A stretch of DNA of 64,000 bases, taken from UBA1206 sp050953105. GTDB lineage: Bacteria > Bacillota > Clostridia > Oscillospirales > CAG-382. The translations under genes and the position numbers were made by a program. Positions 33,165-41,915 of the stretch are shown here, piece by piece (the stretch's first letter is position 1; each line of letters opens with the position of its first letter). The stretch lies in the NCBI GenBank assembly GCA_050953105.1, contig JBMNMA010000001.1:62001-126000 (forward strand). The letters run 5' to 3'. Below the pieces are notes generated by a model. It made no database searches. It was not told the DNA's origin and saw only the letters and a list, made by a program, of their open reading frames with translations.

Positions 33165-35990
33165 TTACTTTCTCCTTCTTACCACAATTATGCCGGCAGC
33201 GGCGATAACTGCGAATATTCCCAGAGCCATGAAACCGCTGTCACCGGTGGGGGTGGTTCCCTCACCCGAAGATTCGGCGGTGGAGGGAACTTCCGAAGTG
33301 GTTGCGGATGTTTCTTCAGAAACTTCTTCGGAAGGTTCTTCAGAGGTTTCTTCAGAGGTTTCTTCGGAGGTTTCTTCGGAGGATTCGCCGGGATCAGTTT
33401 CGTTATCAACGCCGGAATACTTGGGATCAAAGTCGGCGGAGTTGGTTATAAAGAAATATGCGCCGGGAAGGATTTCCTTATTGAGTATGGATATGCCGTG
33501 GAATTCTATAAAGTCGCCCACTTTTGCGGTGGCGGCGTAGTTGGAGTTGGCGGTGGAACCGTCGGGGTCTCCTTCTACCTCGGCATTGTGAACGCCTATA
33601 ACCACGTCACCCGGTTCGATGGTGCCGCCATCTGCACCGTCGGGAGATTTAATCTTGTAAATCTTGTAGCCGCCTACGGTATCGTCCCATCTGAGATACA
33701 GAGCCCTTGACCACCTGACGTTGGCTGAGTCATAGTTAAGGTTAGTAGTCTGGTCGCCTGTGAAAATTACGGACATACCGGTGGTTATCTGCTGGTTGAA
33801 GGTGTTAACCCAGCCGCCAGTGGTAACTTTTTCGTCGGCCTTGTAGGCTTCGATTTCAGAAACGAAGGCCCAGTTGGAGCCGTGGGCTATTTCGGCCTTA
33901 ATATATTTAGCCGTAACGGGGGTTGCAAGCTCAAGAATAAAAGCGTTTATTGCCTTTTCGGTGGTTTGTGTTTCAAGGGCGCCGTCGCCGGCCTTTGTCC
34001 AGTCGGTGCCGTTTGTGGAATAGTAGAAGGCTACTCCGGTGGGAGCCGAAATACCGACGTCACCATGACCGTCATAAACCCTGAGGACAAACTTGGCTAA
34101 CTTATAAGTTCCGGCAAGGTCAACGGTTATGCTTGAGCGGGGAGGAGTATCATTCTTAATATCGTCCGCGCCGGTGTTAAAGCCAACCCATGCCGCGTCG
34201 CTGTAACTGACGTTGGTGGCGTTCTTACCGTCGGTAAGGGTTATTCCGCCTTCATCAGGCCAGGAGGGACTGGTGGCGTTGGGATAGATGCCCCTTGTGG
34301 TGTAGGACTTGCCAAGGGCCACGTTGGCGGGTACGTTAAGAGCGGCGTTAAGTCTTGTTGCAGCCGCCTTTATTTCGGAGTTGGTGGCGTTTTCATTGCT
34401 TCTTACGGCAATCGCTTCTTTATATGCTTCCCAGATTTCCTCAAGCTCGGCGCTGGAATACTGGAAGAATTTTATTGATTTAGCTGCGTCGATGGCTTCG
34501 GCCAGTTCGGCTTCGCCCGACAAAGCTTCCTGAAGCTTCATAATAACCCGGGTGTAGTCGCCGGATGTGGAGGTGGCGGCATCCCTTACCGCAACGGCGG
34601 CATTGTAGGCTGCTCTGACAGAAACGTCTTCGCCTTTGCCCAGTTCTTCGGATGCCCGGGAAATAAGTTCGTTAAGGGTGGTTTTGGTTTCGTCGGAAGC
34701 TGTGGGACGCTTAACTATAAGAATACAGTCGCCAACAGATCTTGAGCTGGGAATCTTATAGCCGGGGCTTCCCGAGCCGGTGTCGGCAACATACATGGCA
34801 GTGGATCCGCCGCCGTCCATTCTTATGGCGTTGACACAGCCCTGGTCAAGCAGGAACTTGGCAACGTCTTTAAGGGTAATGGATCTGCCGGAGTCGCCGC
34901 TTCCGCCGCCTTCGGAGTTGAAGAAGACGTAGGTGCCGTCGGCCTTAACACCGAATGCAGTCCATCTGGCGGACATGGTTACCGAGTGGGAACCTATGGT
35001 GGAATAAATTTCAGTCTGGTCAACCCCGTCCTTTATAAGCCAGCCCACGTTGGTTATAACCGAGCTGGCCTTTTCCATAACTTCCTTGGAAGAAGAAATG
35101 GTTTCGGTAGAGGTTATTTCAACCTTGTCGCCGGCTGTAAGTCCGGTAACGTAGCTGGTAAAGGGGGAATCGTTCTTTACAAAGAGGATAAATTCGTCGG
35201 AAAGATCATAATAATCTTCGGCAAGGGCGCCGCCGGAGGTGTTGGCGGTTACCGAAATAACTTCGCCCACCAATGTGCCGCCCACTACCAGTTCGGTATT
35301 GTTGACTTTTTTGCAGAGAACCTCATAACCCTTGACAAATTCGGAGGTGTCGCAGATTCTGCCGCAGGAGGTATCATAGTAATAGAACTGATTTTTCCAC
35401 TGGGATGCGCCGGCTTCTTTGGTACCGGAGGTCTTGTTTATGTAATAAAGACCGTTGGGAACCTCTTGGCCGTCGATAACAAGGGTGTAGCTGATGGCCG
35501 AGTTAACCACCTGGAAGGTGCCGTCGGACATAAAGGCAACCACTTCGCCCGAATAGCCTGCATGGGCGGAGGTTATCTTGCCGTCGGAAATGTTAATTCC
35601 CACCAGGGTGCCGTAGGCGCCGTGGCCGGCTGTGTCCATTGAGAAGAAGGAGCCGTTAATTATACCGGCAACTTCATAGCCGTATTTGTTGACGGCATAG
35701 TTGTATTGGGTCTGGAGAACGCCTGAGGTACCGGCAAAGCAGCTGAATACCATCGGAATGTAGTCATTCTTGGAAAATTCGAGGGCTGCCCCGATTTCAG
35801 TGTTGTTGTTTACGCCGCTGGTAATATCGTATTCCTTGTAGGTTACGCCCGGTTTAACAACGTATTCCGACTTTTTGGTGGCGCTATAGGCCGCCGAAAC
35901 AGTCAGAACCGATACGAGGGCGGAAAATACAAGAGCAGCTACCATTGCCAGCGCAAGAACCGACTTCTTGAATGTTCGCATCATGTTCAT
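33165..35990 (-). CDS. Cell-surface phosphodiester glycosidase (NAGPA/DUF2233 domain) with discoidin-like and FIVAR-type modules
   Basis: At 941 residues it has a signal peptide (about 10-35) and a phosphodiester glycosidase domain (about 60-410) ending in the hallmark region around NAIRMDGGGSTAMYV. A helical FIVAR-like segment (about 435-555) is followed by an F5/8 type C (discoidin-like) carbohydrate-binding region (about 560-705) and a beta-rich module. A (S/E/T)-repeat stalk (SEETSEETSEE) leads to a C-terminal anchor TPTGDSGFMALGIFAV...VRRRK. Family members cleave sugar phosphodiesters such as GlcNAc-1-phosphate links. On the surface it may act on teichoic acids or host glycans; that is inference. 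The gene has a perfect consensus promoter and a palindrome at its transcription start. Confidence 0.88.
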   Translation of the reverse strand: MNMMRTFKKSVLALAMVAALVFSALVSVLTVSAAYSATKKSEYVVKPGVTYKEYDITSGVNNNTEIGAALEFSKNDYIPMVFSCFAGTSGVLQTQYNYAVNKYGYEVAGIINGSFFSMDTAGHGAYGTLVGINISDGKITSAHAGYSGEVVAFMSDGTFQVVNSAISYTLVIDGQEVPNGLYYINKTSGTKEAGASQWKNQFYYYDTSCGRICDTSEFVKGYEVLCKKVNNTELVVGGTLVGEVISVTANTSGGALAEDYYDLSDEFILFVKNDSPFTSYVTGLTAGDKVEITSTETISSSKEVMEKASSVITNVGWLIKDGVDQTEIYSTIGSHSVTMSARWTAFGVKADGTYVFFNSEGGGSGDSGRSITLKDVAKFLLDQGCVNAIRMDGGGSTAMYVADTGSGSPGYKIPSSRSVGDCILIVKRPTASDETKTTLNELISRASEELGKGEDVSVRAAYNAAVAVRDAATSTSGDYTRVIMKLQEALSGEAELAEAIDAAKSIKFFQYSSAELEEIWEAYKEAIAVRSNENATNSEIKAAATRLNAALNVPANVALGKSYTTRGIYPNATSPSWPDEGGITLTDGKNATNVSYSDAAWVGFNTGADDIKNDTPPRSSITVDLAGTYKLAKFVLRVYDGHGDVGISAPTGVAFYYSTNGTDWTKAGDGALETQTTEKAINAFILELATPVTAKYIKAEIAHGSNWAFVSEIEAYKADEKVTTGGWVNTFNQQITTGMSVIFTGDQTTNLNYDSANVRWSRALYLRWDDTVGGYKIYKIKSPDGADGGTIEPGDVVIGVHNAEVEGDPDGSTANSNYAATAKVGDFIEFHGISILNKEILPGAYFFITNSADFDPKYSGVDNETDPGESSEETSEETSEETSEEPSEEVSEETSATTSEVPSTAESSGEGTTPTGDSGFMALGIFAVIAAAGIIVVRRRK

Positions 35991-36004
35991 CCTTTCCGTA
36001 TTTT

Positions 36005-36017
36005 AACACAGTGTGTT
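36005..36017. promoter_or_regulatory. Candidate operator (palindrome at the transcription start)
   Basis: AACACAGTGTGTT is a 6-1-6 perfect inverted repeat. It starts at or just after the expected transcription start of the phosphodiester-glycosidase promoter, the typical place for a repressor site. The regulator is not identified. Confidence 0.5.
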
Positions 36018-36024
36018 CAGGTTA

Positions 36025-36053
36025 ATTATAGCCAAATGCACCAACTTTGTCAA
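36025..36053 (-). promoter_or_regulatory. Consensus promoter of the phosphodiester-glycosidase gene
   Basis: On the minus strand TTGACA (36053-36048) and TATAAT (36030-36025) both match consensus exactly, with a 17-bp spacer, 34 bp before the ATG at 35990. This predicts strong expression unless repressed. Confidence 0.9.
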
Positions 36054-36085
36054 TATAATTATAACAGATTTTTAGCAATTTGTAA

Positions 36086-36649
36086 TCAATTATTGCCACC
36101 CATCGACTTAATGGCAAGGTTTATCCGGCAGATGGGAAGGCCTGCTACGTTGAAGAAATCTCCCTCGATACGGCTGACAAAAACGCATCCCCTGCCCTGG
36201 ATTCCGTAGGCCCCCGCTTTGTCAAAGGGTTCGCCGGTGGCGATATAGTCTTCAATTTCTCTGTCATCGAGGGCACGGAAGGTTACTGAAGTTATCTCAC
36301 AGCCGGTAACGGTTTTATCCCCATGTATAACGGCATAACCGGTGTAAACCTGATGTGTCCTGTTTGACAGGCGTTTTAACATTTCAAAGGCCTGGGCTTT
36401 GTCCTTTGGCTTGCCAAGTATTTCGCCGTCATGGTAAACTATTGTATCGGCACCTAGAATGATCTGGTTTTCGTCATAAATATCCGCAACCTCCCTTGCT
36501 TTAAGCAGGGCGTTTTCCACCACAAATTCGTCAGGCCTGGCGTTTTGACCCGGGGAAATTTCCCCCTTTGCGGGGCAAACGGTAAATTCAAAGCCGGCAT
36601 TTTCGAGGATTGCTTTCCGTCTTGGGGAGGCGGATGCCAGAACAAGCAT
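36086..36649 (-). CDS. maf: Maf-family nucleoside triphosphate pyrophosphatase
   Basis: From the ATG at 36649, which has AAGGAG 8 nt upstream, the 187-residue protein starts MLVLASASPRRKAIL. The frame extends upstream to 36670 but homologues start here. The family motifs SASPRR, DEFVVENALLKAREV, ILGADTIV and AGAYGIQGRG are present. Maf enzymes hydrolyse dTTP/UTP or modified nucleotides. The gene is transcribed towards the phosphodiester-glycosidase gene's promoter region without a clear terminator in between. Confidence 0.93.
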   Translation of the reverse strand: MLVLASASPRRKAILENAGFEFTVCPAKGEISPGQNARPDEFVVENALLKAREVADIYDENQIILGADTIVYHDGEILGKPKDKAQAFEMLKRLSNRTHQVYTGYAVIHGDKTVTGCEITSVTFRALDDREIEDYIATGEPFDKAGAYGIQGRGCVFVSRIEGDFFNVAGLPICRINLAIKSMGGNN

Positions 36650-36699
36650 AATTTTACTCCTTTTTTGCATAAAAATTTATCCTTTTGGTTTGCAACATC

Positions 36700-36728
36700 T
36701 TGATTATGGCTTTTTTAACTGATATAAT
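36700..36728 (+). promoter_or_regulatory. Promoter of proBA
   Basis: TTGATT (36700-36705) and TATAAT (36723-36728) are 17 bp apart, 50 bp before the proB ATG. Its -10 lies 6 bp from the -10 of the divergent maf promoter. Confidence 0.75.
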
Positions 36729-36734
36729 ACCGTC

Positions 36735-36762
36735 ATTATAGTATAAAAAATCACTTTTGCAA
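36735..36762 (-). promoter_or_regulatory. Promoter of maf
   Basis: On the minus strand TTGCAA (36762-36757) and TATAAT (36740-36735) are 16 bp apart. It overlaps the proB promoter zone so that both polymerases cannot sit there at once. Confidence 0.6.
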
Positions 36763-36778
36763 AGAGGAAATTAAATTT

Positions 36779-37573
36779 ATGAAAATCGATTTGTCGTCGA
36801 AAAAGAAAATAGTCATAAAAGTAGGCTCCTCCACCCTCACCCACGAAAGCGGACTGTTGAACATAAGAAAAATCGAAACACTGGTAAAATGCATTGCCGA
36901 TATTCAAAATTCGGGAAAGCAAATTATACTTGTGTCAAGCGGAGCGATAAGCTGCGGCATTGCCAAGATGGGCATTTACGGCAAAACCCTTTCCACCGTG
37001 GAAAAGCAGGCCGCCGCCAGCGTGGGCCAGTGCGAGCTGATTGACATATACGACCGGAATTTTCAGCAATACGGCCACAAAATCGGGCAGGTGTTAATGA
37101 CAAAGGACATTGTGGACGACAAGGCAAGGCGGGAATCAGCTTCCGGCACCTTCCTCACCCTCCTTCAATACGGCTGCATACCCATAGTCAACGAAAACGA
37201 CACGTTGTCCAGCGAACAGATAACCTTCGGCGGCAATGACACCCTTTCCATTTCGGTGGCCAGGCTTGTAAAAGCGGATTTACTTATAAATATGTCCGAC
37301 GTGGACGGCTTTTACGATAAAAACCCCCGCACCAACCCCGACGCAAAGCTAATTGACCATGTTCCCGAAATAACCGAGGAGCTGTGGAACTGTGCCGAGG
37401 GAACGGGATCGGGTTCAAAACGGGGAACCGGGGGTATGAAGGCTAAGCTGGAGGCGGCAGCATCCGCCATAAAACACGGCATACCCATGATTATAGTCAA
37501 CGGGGCCAACCCCAACATACTTTATGACATATTCGACGGGGAGTTTACCGGTACATATTTCGGAACGATATAA
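36779..37573 (+). CDS. proB: Glutamate 5-kinase
   Basis: The 264-residue amino-acid kinase has IVIKVGSSTLT at the N-terminus, SSGAI and the aspartate-rich substrate loop NENDTLS, and GTGGMKAKL near the end. It lacks the C-terminal PUA domain of the Escherichia coli enzyme, as in many Firmicutes. It phosphorylates glutamate for proline synthesis and is followed by proA. AGAGGAAA precedes the ATG. proC is not in the window. Confidence 0.96.
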   Translation: MKIDLSSKKKIVIKVGSSTLTHESGLLNIRKIETLVKCIADIQNSGKQIILVSSGAISCGIAKMGIYGKTLSTVEKQAAASVGQCELIDIYDRNFQQYGHKIGQVLMTKDIVDDKARRESASGTFLTLLQYGCIPIVNENDTLSSEQITFGGNDTLSISVARLVKADLLINMSDVDGFYDKNPRTNPDAKLIDHVPEITEELWNCAEGTGSGSKRGTGGMKAKLEAAASAIKHGIPMIIVNGANPNILYDIFDGEFTGTYFGTI

Positions 37574-37603
37574 ATATAATTGTTACAGAAAGGCGGGGTA
37601 AAA

Positions 37604-38839
37604 ATGACTGTTGTTGAAAAGTGTGCCTGCTGCCGCAAGGCGGTGTTTGAAATTGCGTCCTCCAACGGGAGCAAGCGCAACGCAATTTTACAAACCATGG
37701 CTCAAATGCTTTGGGAAAAAAGGGATTTTATTCTGGCCGAAAATTCAAAGGACATTGAAAAGGCCGAGGAAAACGGCATAAAAAAGGCAATGGTTGACCG
37801 CCTTGCCCTGAATGAAAAGCGGATAAAAGGAATATGCGATGCGGTTTACGATGTCATTTCCCTCCCCGACCCGCTGGGCAAGGGGGAGGTGTGGACACGT
37901 CCTAACGGCCTTGAAATTCAAAAGGTAAAGGTGCCTTTGGGGGTTATAGGGATAATTTACGAATCCCGTCCCAACGTAACCGCCGACGCCGCCGCACTGT
38001 GCATTAAAAGCGGCAACGGTGTGGTGCTTCGCGGCGGTAAAGAGGCGGTTAATTCAAACAGGGCGATTTCGGAAATTATCCGCGAAGCCTGTATGGCAAA
38101 CGGCGTTTCCCCCGACATAATACAATTTATAGACGACACTTCAAGGGAGTCTGCCACCGAGCTTATGAAGGCAAGGGGGCATATTGACCTGCTTATTCCC
38201 CGGGGGGGCAAGGGACTTATTCAGGCGGTTACCCAAAACGCCGCCGTTCCGGTAATTGAAACCGGTGCGGGCAACTGCCATATTTACGCCGAAAAAAGCT
38301 GCGACATTGAAATGGCGGTTAACGTGATAAGAAACGCCAAAACCTCACGCCCATCGGTATGCAACGCCGTGGAGCATGTGCTGGTGGACAGAGAAATTGC
38401 GGACATTCTACTGCCTAAAATATACGCCGCCATGCCGGAGGTTGAGTTCAGGGGGGACAGCGAGGTTAAAAAAATCCTTCCCGATATTAATGATGTAACA
38501 TATGACGACTTCTTTACCGAATATGACGATTATATACTGTCGGTAAAGATTGTGAGCTCATTGGAAGAAGCGGTGGAGCATATAAATATCCATTCCACAA
38601 AGCATTCCGAGTCGATATTAACCAACGACGTTAAAAAGGCGGAATACTTTACAAAAGCCGTTGATTCGGCGGCGGTTTATGTCAACGCCTCCACCCGTTT
38701 CACCGACGGCGGAGAGTTCGGTTTGGGTTCCGAAATAGGCATATCCACCCAAAAGCTGCATGCCAGAGGCCCAATGGGATTAAACGAACTGACAACGGTA
38801 AAATACATTGTAAAAGGCGACGGCCAGATAAGGGTGTAG
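37604..38839 (+). CDS. proA: Glutamate-5-semialdehyde dehydrogenase
   Basis: From the ATG at 37604, which has AAGGCGGGG upstream, the protein has 411 residues. It has the aldehyde dehydrogenase fold with the catalytic Cys in SRPSVCNAVEH, IYESRPNVTADAAALC and a C-terminal RGPMGLNELTT. It reduces glutamyl-5-phosphate to the semialdehyde in proline synthesis. It follows proB by 30 bp and ends 46 bp before a hairpin that also covers the start of the next gene. Confidence 0.96.
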   Translation: MTVVEKCACCRKAVFEIASSNGSKRNAILQTMAQMLWEKRDFILAENSKDIEKAEENGIKKAMVDRLALNEKRIKGICDAVYDVISLPDPLGKGEVWTRPNGLEIQKVKVPLGVIGIIYESRPNVTADAAALCIKSGNGVVLRGGKEAVNSNRAISEIIREACMANGVSPDIIQFIDDTSRESATELMKARGHIDLLIPRGGKGLIQAVTQNAAVPVIETGAGNCHIYAEKSCDIEMAVNVIRNAKTSRPSVCNAVEHVLVDREIADILLPKIYAAMPEVEFRGDSEVKKILPDINDVTYDDFFTEYDDYILSVKIVSSLEEAVEHINIHSTKHSESILTNDVKKAEYFTKAVDSAAVYVNASTRFTDGGEFGLGSEIGISTQKLHARGPMGLNELTTVKYIVKGDGQIRV

Positions 38840-38885
38840 GATACTTTATTGGGTAATACACCGATAATATCATATAAACGAATAT

Positions 38886-38924
38886 TTCACCGGGTATTTG
38901 CGTAAAATATACCGGTGAATTTTT
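38886..38924 (+). promoter_or_regulatory. Hairpin with U-run that covers the ribosome binding site of the next gene
   Basis: TTCACCGG (38886-38893) pairs with CCGGTGAA (38912-38919), loop of 18 bases with some extra A-T pairs, followed by TTTTT and then ATG at 38925. It has the form of a terminator for proBA. The only ribosome binding site of the following gene (GGTGA, 38914-38918) is inside the right arm. Confidence 0.6.
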
Positions 38925-39647
38925 ATGGCGGTCCGCACTCTTTTATCCACAGGTCGGCAAAGGCTAACCCCCTTTGCTAAATTTCTCGTTGTTATTTTTG
39001 CTATTATTTTGGCGCTGGCGGTGTATTTTACCGCAGCCGGCGAGGACGAAGACAGCAAAATCCTACCTGCCAACAACCCCATATCCTTTATCGCCGACAA
39101 CAGCGACATATATTCGGTTATTGCCATACTGAAGGGGAAGGAAAACCAAAGCAATGTTAATCTCTTTATTGAGGTGTGCGGCGGCTTTGGAATTGACACG
39201 GTTTTCTTTATGACAACCGAATATATGGAGGAAAACCCAAAGCTTATTGAAAAAATATACGCCGAAGGCCATACCGTCGGACTGCTTTGCAACAACACCG
39301 CCAAGCTTTCACGGTCGGCCTTTATGAAATACCTTGCCAACTGCAACGACTCCTTTTATTCACTCACCGGCAAATACCCTAAATACTGCCACGTTCTAGG
39401 CTCCCCCTCCCCCTACGCCGCCGAGGTTATAAACGCCTACGGCCAGTATTACGTTTCCTACGGAGTAGAAATAAATGCCGAAAGAAATCAGTCTATTAAA
39501 AACGGCTTTATAGTAGCGGTTGACCTTTCCGAAAGCGACGGTGTTTACGCCTTTGCCCGGGCGGTGTCGGCAGCCCTTGAAAACAAGCTTAAAGCGGTTA
39601 GCATGAAGGAGTTTATGATAGCCTATGAGTCGGTGCATGAAAGCTAA
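38925..39647 (+). CDS. Membrane-anchored degenerate NodB-like (polysaccharide deacetylase fold) protein
   Basis: The 240-residue protein has one N-terminal membrane helix (about 18-42). The following domain keeps the shape of a NodB fold: DTVFFMTTEYMEENPKLIEKI and EGHTVGLLCNNT correspond to the VTFF..G and GHEIG.H..SH regions, and GKYPKYCHVLGSP to the RPP.G region. The catalytic residues are gone: TFDDGP is replaced, and the metal-binding His pair is absent. It is therefore probably a catalytically dead surface protein. Such degenerate deacetylases occur in spore and cell-wall contexts, but its role is unknown. Its ribosome binding site lies in a hairpin. Confidence 0.65.
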   Translation: MAVRTLLSTGRQRLTPFAKFLVVIFAIILALAVYFTAAGEDEDSKILPANNPISFIADNSDIYSVIAILKGKENQSNVNLFIEVCGGFGIDTVFFMTTEYMEENPKLIEKIYAEGHTVGLLCNNTAKLSRSAFMKYLANCNDSFYSLTGKYPKYCHVLGSPSPYAAEVINAYGQYYVSYGVEINAERNQSIKNGFIVAVDLSESDGVYAFARAVSAALENKLKAVSMKEFMIAYESVHES

Positions 39648-40035
39648 AACCATATCAGTCCACGGCTGCAGCGGTTATTTTACCAAAAAAATATCAGCCC
39701 AAGGCTTTACGGTAACAAAGGGAAAGGCGGATATTTCGGTGTTGGGGGAAAACTGGGATACAGATGACAAAATCGACGCCAAAATAGTGTTTGTCCCCGA
39801 AAATATAGGACAGATAAACATTGTAAACTGCGTGTCCTTGGTGTCGGCGGGGATGGGGGGAAAGGCAACCCTTTCATTTTCATCGATTAACGACGACACG
39901 GCGGTGCTGTCGGTCAGCCGGCAGGTGGATTTGGGGGGTAAAACGGCAAGCATTGGTGAAGTCAAAACGCCGTTTGATTTAAAACTTTCCATTTATGAAA
40001 ATCTGATACTGGGGTTTTTAACCCATTTTATGTAA
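39637..40035 (+). CDS. Hypothetical protein, co-translated with the degenerate NodB-like gene
   Basis: About 132 residues from the ATG at 39637 (MKAKTISVHGCSGYFTKK); an in-frame ATG at 39625 would add four. The start overlaps the previous gene's end, which argues for coupling. The protein has no signal peptide, an alternating hydrophobic pattern suggestive of beta strands, and a hydrophobic C-terminus (LILGFLTHF). I do not recognise a family. Codon use looks like the neighbours, so it is probably real. Confidence 0.65.
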   Translation: MKAKTISVHGCSGYFTKKISAQGFTVTKGKADISVLGENWDTDDKIDAKIVFVPENIGQINIVNCVSLVSAGMGGKATLSFSSINDDTAVLSVSRQVDLGGKTASIGEVKTPFDLKLSIYENLILGFLTHFM

Positions 40036-40042
40036 AAATATA

Positions 40043-40071
40043 TTTACAAACACCTTTTGTTGTGATAAACT
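40043..40071 (+). promoter_or_regulatory. Candidate promoter of the isomerase/nucleotidyltransferase pair
   Basis: TTTACA (40043-40048) and TAAACT (40066-40071) with a 17-bp spacer, 29 bp before the ATG at 40100. Confidence 0.45.
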
Positions 40072-40099
40072 ACTTTGGAAAAACAACGGAGGTGTTTTT

Positions 40100-40930
40100 A
40101 TGTTTCCCATAGGAGTTCAGGTTTACTCGGTGAGGGATAAAGCCGAAAAAGACTTTTACGGCACCCTTGAAAAAATCAAGGCCGTGGGCTACGACGGGGT
40201 GGAATTTGCGGGGCTGTATGGGCATAAGGCCACAGAGGTCAGGGATTTTTGCCAGAAGCTCGGCCTTGTTCCGGTGTCCGCCCATGTTTCCATCGACGAA
40301 ATGCTTTCCGACCCCGACAAGGTGTTTTCGGATTACCAGATTATCGGCTGTAAATATATTGCAGTTCCCTATCTGACCGAAGACCGGCGTCCCGGGGGAG
40401 CCAACTATGAAAATACCCTGCTTCAGATATCCGGCCTTGCCGAAAAGGCAAAGCTTCACGGCTTGACGTTGCTTTATCACAACCACGACTTTGAATTTGT
40501 CAAAGTGGGCAGCGAGGGAAAATATTTTCTCGACCTGCTGTATGAAACCATACCCGAAAATCTTTTACAAACCGAAATTGACACCTGCTGGGTGAACGTA
40601 GCAGGTGAAGACCCTGCCGAATACCTTAAAAAGTATACCGGCCGTGCCCCGGTGGTGCATGTAAAAGACTTTGTTATGAAAAACCGTAAATCAAAGTCGG
40701 GGCTGTATGAGCTTATAGGCATAAAGCCTTCCGGAGATAAAGCTGACGAAAAGGACTTTGATTTCAGGCCTGTAGGCTACGGTGTGCAGGATATTCCCGC
40801 AATAATCGCAGCGGCAAAACAAGCAAAAAGCCAATGGCTTATCGTTGAGCTTGACCGTCCCTGCCTGGGGCTTGATTCCCTCGAATGTATCAGAATGTCT
40901 GTTGAACACCTTAAAAAGGTGGAAAAATAA
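40100..40930 (+). CDS. Sugar phosphate isomerase/epimerase (xylose isomerase-like TIM barrel)
   Basis: The 276-residue protein has the TIM-barrel layout of the AP endonuclease 2/xylose isomerase family: GVQVYSVRD at the start, YNHDFEF, EIDTCWVNVAG, VHVKDF and IVELD near the end. These provide the metal-binding Glu, Asp and His residues. Members isomerise or epimerise sugars and inositols. Substrate cannot be assigned. It is followed after 18 bp by a sugar nucleotidyltransferase gene, so both may serve one sugar pathway. CGGAGG lies upstream of the ATG. Confidence 0.85.
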   Translation: MFPIGVQVYSVRDKAEKDFYGTLEKIKAVGYDGVEFAGLYGHKATEVRDFCQKLGLVPVSAHVSIDEMLSDPDKVFSDYQIIGCKYIAVPYLTEDRRPGGANYENTLLQISGLAEKAKLHGLTLLYHNHDFEFVKVGSEGKYFLDLLYETIPENLLQTEIDTCWVNVAGEDPAEYLKKYTGRAPVVHVKDFVMKNRKSKSGLYELIGIKPSGDKADEKDFDFRPVGYGVQDIPAIIAAAKQAKSQWLIVELDRPCLGLDSLECIRMSVEHLKKVEK

Positions 40931-40948
40931 ACAAATAGAGGTAGTATT

Positions 40949-41842
40949 ATGACTTTAGTTATTCTTGCCGCAGGCCTTGGCAGCAGATATGGCGGCGGCT
41001 CCAAAAAGCAGCTTGACATTATCGGCGAAAACGGCGAAATCATCCTTGACTATTCCATATACGACGCCATAAGAGCCGGTTTTGACAAGGTGGTTCTTTT
41101 GATTAAAGAAGAACATGTCCAGGCTTTCAGAGAAAAGGCAACATGGAAATTCGAGGATAAAATAAAGGTTGAGTTTGCCTTTCAGAAGAATGACAAATAC
41201 AACGAAGGCTACCCCATGCCCCCCGAAAGGACAAAACCCTGGGGCACCGCCCATGCCCTTTTAAGCTGTAGAGAGGCGGTTGGAAACGACAACTTTGCGG
41301 TGGTCAATGCCGACGACTTTTACGGTAAAACCGCATTTGAACTTGCCAAAAACCATCTTTCATCCGCAAAGCCCGGCGAATATGCCATGGTGGGCTATCT
41401 TATTAAAAATACCGTATCCGAGGAAGGCGGCGTTTCCCGGGGCGTGTGCAGGGTTGAAAACGGCTTTGTTACCGGAATTACCGAAACACACGAAATTACA
41501 AAGGGCGAAAACCGAATTTATTACCCCACACCGGAGGGTGAAAAAATCCTTGACCCCGACACGGTGGTGTCAATGAACTTCTTTTGCTTTACCCCCGATT
41601 TCTTTGACGTAATTCAGGAAGGGTTTACCGAGTTCCTTGAAGAAAACAAGGCGGATTTGAAAAAGGTTGAATATTATATCGCTCTACCGGTCCAGAAGGC
41701 CATCGACTCGGGCAAAACCTTAAAGGTTTACAACTCCCCCGACAAATGGTTCGGAGTAACCTACCTCAGGGACAAACCCACGGTTATCGAGGGTGTCAAA
41801 AACTTAACCGAGCAGGGGCTGTATCCTAAAAAGCTGTGGTAA
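40949..41842 (+). CDS. Sugar-phosphate nucleotidyltransferase
   Basis: The 297-residue protein starts MTLVILAAGLGSRYGGGSKK, the nucleotide-binding motif of the NTP_transferase family. It is followed by an acidic VVNADDFYG metal site. It would join a sugar-1-phosphate to a nucleotide. The exact sugar is unknown; the close spacing with the isomerase gene suggests joint use. It is of normal length for the family. Confidence 0.85.
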   Translation: MTLVILAAGLGSRYGGGSKKQLDIIGENGEIILDYSIYDAIRAGFDKVVLLIKEEHVQAFREKATWKFEDKIKVEFAFQKNDKYNEGYPMPPERTKPWGTAHALLSCREAVGNDNFAVVNADDFYGKTAFELAKNHLSSAKPGEYAMVGYLIKNTVSEEGGVSRGVCRVENGFVTGITETHEITKGENRIYYPTPEGEKILDPDTVVSMNFFCFTPDFFDVIQEGFTEFLEENKADLKKVEYYIALPVQKAIDSGKTLKVYNSPDKWFGVTYLRDKPTVIEGVKNLTEQGLYPKKLW

Positions 41843-41915
41843 ACAACCGGATATTCCACGGGTTAGTATTTTAGATACAAATATTGATTACCGTCAGCGA
41901 AACACTGGAGCAATC

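Noticed and set aside
34986..35642. 218-codon plus-strand frame inside the phosphodiester-glycosidase gene
   Set aside because: Opposite a clearly coding domain; Gly/Val-rich translation typical of an antisense shadow; no ribosome binding site.
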